DNA from: Bacillus sp. V2I10
GTDB lineage: Bacteria; Bacillota; Bacilli; Bacillales; Bacillaceae
Assembly: GCF_030817055.1 (NCBI RefSeq)
Contig: NZ_JAUSYV010000001.1
Span: 3,682,001 to 3,746,000, forward strand
Direction: 5' to 3'
DNA: 64,000 bases
Within the stretch, counting starts at the first letter, position 1, and each line of letters starts with the position of its first letter. This document shows positions 60,773 to 64,000 of this stretch, piece after piece. Made by a program: the position numbers and the translations under genes. The notes below the pieces were generated by a model that was not told the origin of the DNA, did no database searches, and saw only the letters and a program-made list of their open reading frames with translations.

Positions 60773-61774
60773 TTAAGAACTGATTTTAGCTTCCTGATGA
60801 AAAAACAGTCTTGACGGATTGATCTCAAGCATTGTTCGGATGTTTTCTTCAGGCACCCCCTGCTCCCGAAGCTCAGGGATAATATTTTCAAAAAGGTGGG
60901 CAGGGTGCCAGTTTTTCAGTTTTTCCTGTATCACCTCAGGCAGAATTAACGGCCGTCCCACCCAATGATTAACTGTGTCATGAGACAGCATGATTTGATC
61001 TGTGTAGCCAAGGGATACTAATTTGATAAGGGTTCTTATTCTTTCGTCATCGTTCGGAGCCCCTACCATGCCCTGTATGCCAAACCTGTCAAATGCGATG
61101 AATGCTCCTTTTTCCAAAACCTTCACATGATAATCTGTATCCCTATTGCCGCACATGTGGCCAATCACTATTTTTTTAGGATCACATCCAAGATCAATCA
61201 ATAATTCCACTTGATCAGGCCCCATTGTTCCTTCTTGTGTATGCGTCAGGATGACCGTGCCTTCCTCTAGGTGTACCCTTGCAGCGGCTTTAAAGAACAT
61301 TCGTTCATATTCGGTAATGACACCTTTGCTTGAAGCAAGCTTGATAATACCGGGCTTTATTCCGGTATTCCTGATTCCTTCTGTTATTTCCTTCTTAAAC
61401 ATTTCATATATTTCTTCTTCAGCTGTACCGAGTCCCTGCCTGAATTTAAAATAAGGAGTTGCACCTTCTCCCTCATAATAAAAACCTGTTGCGCACACAA
61501 TTTGCAGTCCTGTACGTTCAGAGATTTCCTTTAATAGTTCAGGGTTTCTGCCGCATTCATTCGGAGTTGGATCGACCACCGTGTCAACCCCAAAGCTCAA
61601 GAGCTGAAGGGCAATGGTAATGCCTGTCTCAAGAGCATCCTGTTCATCAAATCCCCCAAGAGAGTCATCACCGTGGAATCCGGGATAGCCAAATACAAAA
61701 TGTTCATGAATTAATGTTTTGCCAAGCTGATTGGCTGCTATTGGCCCAGTAACTGTTTCAACCATATGTTTCAT
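60773..61774 (-). CDS. Phosphotriesterase family hydrolase (possible lactonase)
   Basis: Binuclear metal amidohydrolase-superfamily TIM barrel of 333 residues. Metal ligands are visible as HEH in LIHEHFVFG, a Lys in GIIKLASSKG (probably carboxylated bridge), His in VILTHTQEGT and GHMCGNRD, and Asp in IMLSHDTVNH. Family members hydrolyse lactones or phosphotriesters; true substrate unknown. It begins four bases after the acyl-CoA ligase stop, so the two form an operon. Confidence 0.85.
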   Translation of the reverse strand: MKHMVETVTGPIAANQLGKTLIHEHFVFGYPGFHGDDSLGGFDEQDALETGITIALQLLSFGVDTVVDPTPNECGRNPELLKEISERTGLQIVCATGFYYEGEGATPYFKFRQGLGTAEEEIYEMFKKEITEGIRNTGIKPGIIKLASSKGVITEYERMFFKAAARVHLEEGTVILTHTQEGTMGPDQVELLIDLGCDPKKIVIGHMCGNRDTDYHVKVLEKGAFIAFDRFGIQGMVGAPNDDERIRTLIKLVSLGYTDQIMLSHDTVNHWVGRPLILPEVIQEKLKNWHPAHLFENIIPELREQGVPEENIRTMLEINPSRLFFHQEAKISS

Positions 61775-61778
61775 TCTC

Positions 61779-63452
61779 TCACCCCAAAACCTTTTGTTTT
61801 TCTTCTTCCTGGAGCTTTCTCCACAGCAGTTTTCCGCTTGATGTCATTGGCAGGCTTTTTCTGAATTCAATGAGCCTTGGATATTTATAAGCTGCCATTT
61901 TTTCTTTTGCCCAGTTCACGATTTCATCTGCATCGATTCTACCTTCAAACTCTTTATTTAATATGATAAATGCTTTAACAGTTTCACCCCGTCTTTTATC
62001 AGGAACTCCTACGACGCATGCCTGCTGGACGGCAGGATGCTGATACATTACACCTTCAATCTCCGTCGGCCACACTTTGAATCCTGATGCGTTGATCATC
62101 CGTTTGACACGGTCCACAATGAAGTAATAGCCCTCCTCATCACGTTTGCCGATATCACCTGTTCTGAAGAACTTTTTGCCCTCAATATCAATAAAAGACT
62201 TTTCATTTTCCTCTTCGCGATTATAATAGCCGAGGAAAATCTGCGGGCCGTAAACAACAATCTCTCCTTCCTGACCTGTTCCAAGCTCCGTTAGATGAAC
62301 TGGATCGATTACTCTTGCATCCACATCAAACGATGGAATACCAAGACATTGGAGCTTAGAACGGTCAGGCGGATTGAAGTGAGTCTGGGCAATTGTCTCT
62401 GACAGCCCATATCCTTCAATAAATTTGAGACCGGTCATTTTATACAGCTTTTCTCCTACGGCCGCAGGGAGAGCTGCTCCTCCTCCGGCAAGGTTCATCA
62501 AGGATGTCATATCTTCCTTTACAAGCGCGGGATTTGCCAAAAAGTCAATCAGCATCGTGCTGATGTTAATCCAATGTGTCACTCTTAAATCGCGAATGAT
62601 TTTTCTTGCATATTCCCTGTCCCATCTAGTCATCATCACGACTGTTGCTCCTGATAGAATAGGTATATGCATGCTGTGAACCATTCCTGTCACATGAAAA
62701 AGAGGCAAAGTTGCCAAGCAGATCGCGTCAGAAGTAGCGTTCAGCCAATGATAGCCGCCAAACGTATTAGCCTGAACTGTCCGATGCGTATGCATGCATC
62801 CTTTTGGCAGTCCGGTTGTGCCGGAAGTGTAAGGCAAAACAGCCAGATCATCTGCAAGAGAAGTCATTTCAGAAGGTGCAAATAATCCCTGCACAGCATC
62901 TTTCCAGCTCATATGATCATGATTTAAAAGCTCAACCGCTCCTTTTTTTACCTCTTCCGGGATGTCCTCATTCAGAGAATCTGGAGAAAGATAATCAGAG
63001 TAAGCAGCGACAATAACATTTTTCAGTGTGGTTGAATCAAAAACAGGCTGTATTCGTTCGTAAAGCTCCTGTCCAATAATACCTGTCTTTATCTGGCAGT
63101 CATGAATATAAAACCTGAGTTCCTCTGCCGTATTCATAGGATTTATCGGAACAACAACCCCGCCAGCTCTCAGAATGGCATAATAACCGATGACAAACTG
63201 AGGGGAATTTTGTACGAACAACAGGACTTTTTCTCCCTTGGCAACGGATAATTTATTTTCCAGAAACCCTGCAAGCGAATCAACCTCACGCATTAAATGC
63301 CTGTATGTAATTTCTGCACCATAATAATAAATCGCTGTTTTTTCAGGGTATCTCCTCGCCGAAATTTCCAGATTGTCATAAAGCGTCGTTTCGGGAACTG
63401 TTAACGTATACGGGACTCTTACCGGCCAATGTTCAAAATGAGATTGAATCAT
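61779..63452 (-). CDS. AMP-binding acyl-CoA ligase (long-chain fatty-acid--CoA ligase type)
   Basis: ATP-dependent acyl-CoA synthetase of 557 residues activating a fatty or aromatic acid via an acyl-AMP. ANL-family motifs: P-loop LPYTSGTTGLPKGCMHTHR, GYGLSETI (A5), GEIVVYGPQIFLGYYN, FRTGDIGKRDEEGYYFIVDRVKRMINASGFKVWPTEIE (A7-A8) and the catalytic Lys region SLPMTSSGKLLWRKL (A10). ATG at 63452 follows GAGGTG; GTG three codons earlier overlaps it. A near-consensus cre box lies 26 bases upstream. Confidence 0.9.
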   Translation of the reverse strand: MIQSHFEHWPVRVPYTLTVPETTLYDNLEISARRYPEKTAIYYYGAEITYRHLMREVDSLAGFLENKLSVAKGEKVLLFVQNSPQFVIGYYAILRAGGVVVPINPMNTAEELRFYIHDCQIKTGIIGQELYERIQPVFDSTTLKNVIVAAYSDYLSPDSLNEDIPEEVKKGAVELLNHDHMSWKDAVQGLFAPSEMTSLADDLAVLPYTSGTTGLPKGCMHTHRTVQANTFGGYHWLNATSDAICLATLPLFHVTGMVHSMHIPILSGATVVMMTRWDREYARKIIRDLRVTHWINISTMLIDFLANPALVKEDMTSLMNLAGGGAALPAAVGEKLYKMTGLKFIEGYGLSETIAQTHFNPPDRSKLQCLGIPSFDVDARVIDPVHLTELGTGQEGEIVVYGPQIFLGYYNREEENEKSFIDIEGKKFFRTGDIGKRDEEGYYFIVDRVKRMINASGFKVWPTEIEGVMYQHPAVQQACVVGVPDKRRGETVKAFIILNKEFEGRIDADEIVNWAKEKMAAYKYPRLIEFRKSLPMTSSGKLLWRKLQEEEKQKVLG

Positions 63453-63477
63453 CGTTATCACACCTCTTCTCCTTTAT

Positions 63478-63491
63478 TGGTAACGCTTACA
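63478..63491 (-). promoter_or_regulatory. Candidate CcpA cre box upstream of the acyl-CoA ligase
   Basis: Minus strand TGTAAGCGTTACCA matches TGWAANCGNTNWCA at every defined position but one. It sits between any promoter and the ligase start, so binding would block transcription (roadblock or promoter occlusion). Confidence 0.65.
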
Positions 63492-63570
63492 ATTTAATTT
63501 CTAACTTTTCTGATAAATACCTTTTTCTAATTAAACTATTTTTTAAAATTCTGATCCAGGTAATGAAATA

Positions 63571-63599
63571 GAGTTTCCCTAAAGATAACCGGGAAACTC
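63571..63599 (-). terminator. Hairpin terminator after the ABC substrate-binding gene
   Basis: GAGTTTCCC/GGGAAACTC perfect 9-bp stem with an 11-base loop; the minus strand then reads TATTTCATT, a weak U-tract, so read-through into the ligase gene is possible. Confidence 0.6.
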
Positions 63600-63605
63600 C
63601 AGCTG

Positions 63606-64000
63606 TTACTTTTTGATATTGACAAGCTTTCCATCTTCTACGGCATAAATGGAAGTTTCCCAGTCAAATCCATTGTTTTCAATGCCTGTTAAATGCCAGA
63701 CCATCTGCTCGTCCTCTAGGGTTTTAATACCTTCCTCCATGTTTTCCATGATTTTAGCCGGGTCTGAGACAGTGCCTGCAGCCTGCATCGCTTTTACAGC
63801 TACATGCAGAGCCTGATAGTTAAAAGCACTCTCTGCAGTAGGAATCCCATCACTCACTTCAGCATATTTATCAACAAATGCCTGTCCGCCAGATGCGTCA
63901 CTTTCTTTAATAGGAAGCGTCCCAATCGCACCTTCAAGCATCTCATATCCGCCTAACACCGGCTCCATTTCTTCAAATTTCGCCTGATCCATCACCATAA
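63606..64000 (-). CDS. Branched-chain amino acid-type ABC substrate-binding protein, C-terminal part
   Basis: The last 130 or so residues of a type I periplasmic-binding-fold lipoprotein (Peripla_BP_6/LivJ class), running off the right edge. Visible: GGYEMLEGAIGTLPIK, KYAEVSDGIPTAESAFNYQA, HVAVKAMQAAGTVSDPAKIM and WETSIYAVEDGKLVNIKK, the typical end of these receptors. The listed ATG near 63998 is internal, not a start. Such receptors also bind aromatic acids or short acyl compounds; here the neighbouring acyl-CoA ligase hints at an organic acid ligand. Confidence 0.82.
   Translation of the reverse strand, partial: MVMDQAKFEEMEPVLGGYEMLEGAIGTLPIKESDASGGQAFVDKYAEVSDGIPTAESAFNYQALHVAVKAMQAAGTVSDPAKIMENMEEGIKTLEDEQMVWHLTGIENNGFDWETSIYAVEDGKLVNIKK

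Noticed and set aside
1..64000. tRNA, rRNA, prophage, insertion sequences or defence system
   Set aside because: No clover-leaf, rRNA, transposase, integrase, restriction-modification or toxin-antitoxin signature was seen in the window.

Overview
The window is chromosomal DNA from a Gram-positive, endospore-forming member of the Bacillaceae (a Bacillus or Metabacillus-like species). The evidence is the gene content (spoVD, ylbJ, ylbD coat protein, RsfA-type regulator, bacillithiol gene bshC, caa3 oxidase with a heme-c subunit II, MurE with the DNPR diaminopimelate motif) and a gene order that follows the B. subtilis ykt-yla-cta-ylb-dcw segment almost gene for gene. Most genes lie on the minus strand, so the segment reads naturally from right to left. 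No rRNA, tRNA, phage, transposase or CRISPR array was seen.

Layout, left to right. (1) 1-9216: the division and cell-wall (dcw) cluster, read mraZ-rsmH-ftsL-pbpB-spoVD-murE-mraY-murD, with tandem GTGG boxes before mraZ that look like the MraZ operator; bshC lies upstream. (2) 10.9-18.2 kb: DUF3397 membrane protein, panE-like reductase, a 52-bp tandem repeat block, a biotin-dependent acyl-CoA carboxylase operon (biotin carboxylase, carrier, carboxyltransferase) with a near-perfect CcpA cre box, ylbP, ylbO, and an enoyl-CoA hydratase-family gene. (3) 18.3-31.9 kb: rpmF, ylbN, tmcAL (ylbM), ylbL, ylbK, ylbJ, coaD, rsmD, ylbG, ricF (ylbF), ylbE, ylbD, ylbC, ylbB and a YugN-like gene, with a few species-specific insertions. 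(4) 32.0-34.8 kb: an AI-2E/YtvI-type permease and two acetyltransferases. (5) 35.0-43.1 kb: the aa3/caa3 oxidase region ctaM, ctaG, ctaFEDC, ctaB and divergent ctaA. (6) 43.2-56.8 kb: pycA, ftsW, ylaN, glsA, ylaL, phoH2 (ylaK), ylaJ, a PNPOx-like protein, ylaI, two unrecognised small genes, ylaH, typA, ylaF. (7) 56.9-59.7 kb: acetyltransferase, suhB-type phosphatase, ykzI-like, yktB, yktA. (8) 59.7-64.0 kb: a likely acquired or lineage-specific catabolic group: nitronate monooxygenase-like protein, phosphotriesterase-like hydrolase, acyl-CoA ligase (preceded by a cre box), and the 3' end of a branched-chain-amino-acid-type ABC substrate-binding protein.

The window is largely conserved housekeeping DNA. 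The parts that ordinary annotation does not explain are: a dispersed structured repeat (two full copies at 25821-26067; one full and one partial at 53037-53195) whose outer stem shows compensatory base changes; the 52-bp tandem repeat; a membrane-protein frame after ylaI that runs upstream of any standard start codon; a possible photolyase remnant between ctaA and pycA; and an intrinsic terminator near 25.15 kb that has no obvious gene ahead of it. I did not find a clearly new multi-gene system. Start codons were re-chosen from Shine-Dalgarno (SD) spacing and family lengths where the longest frame looked too long.
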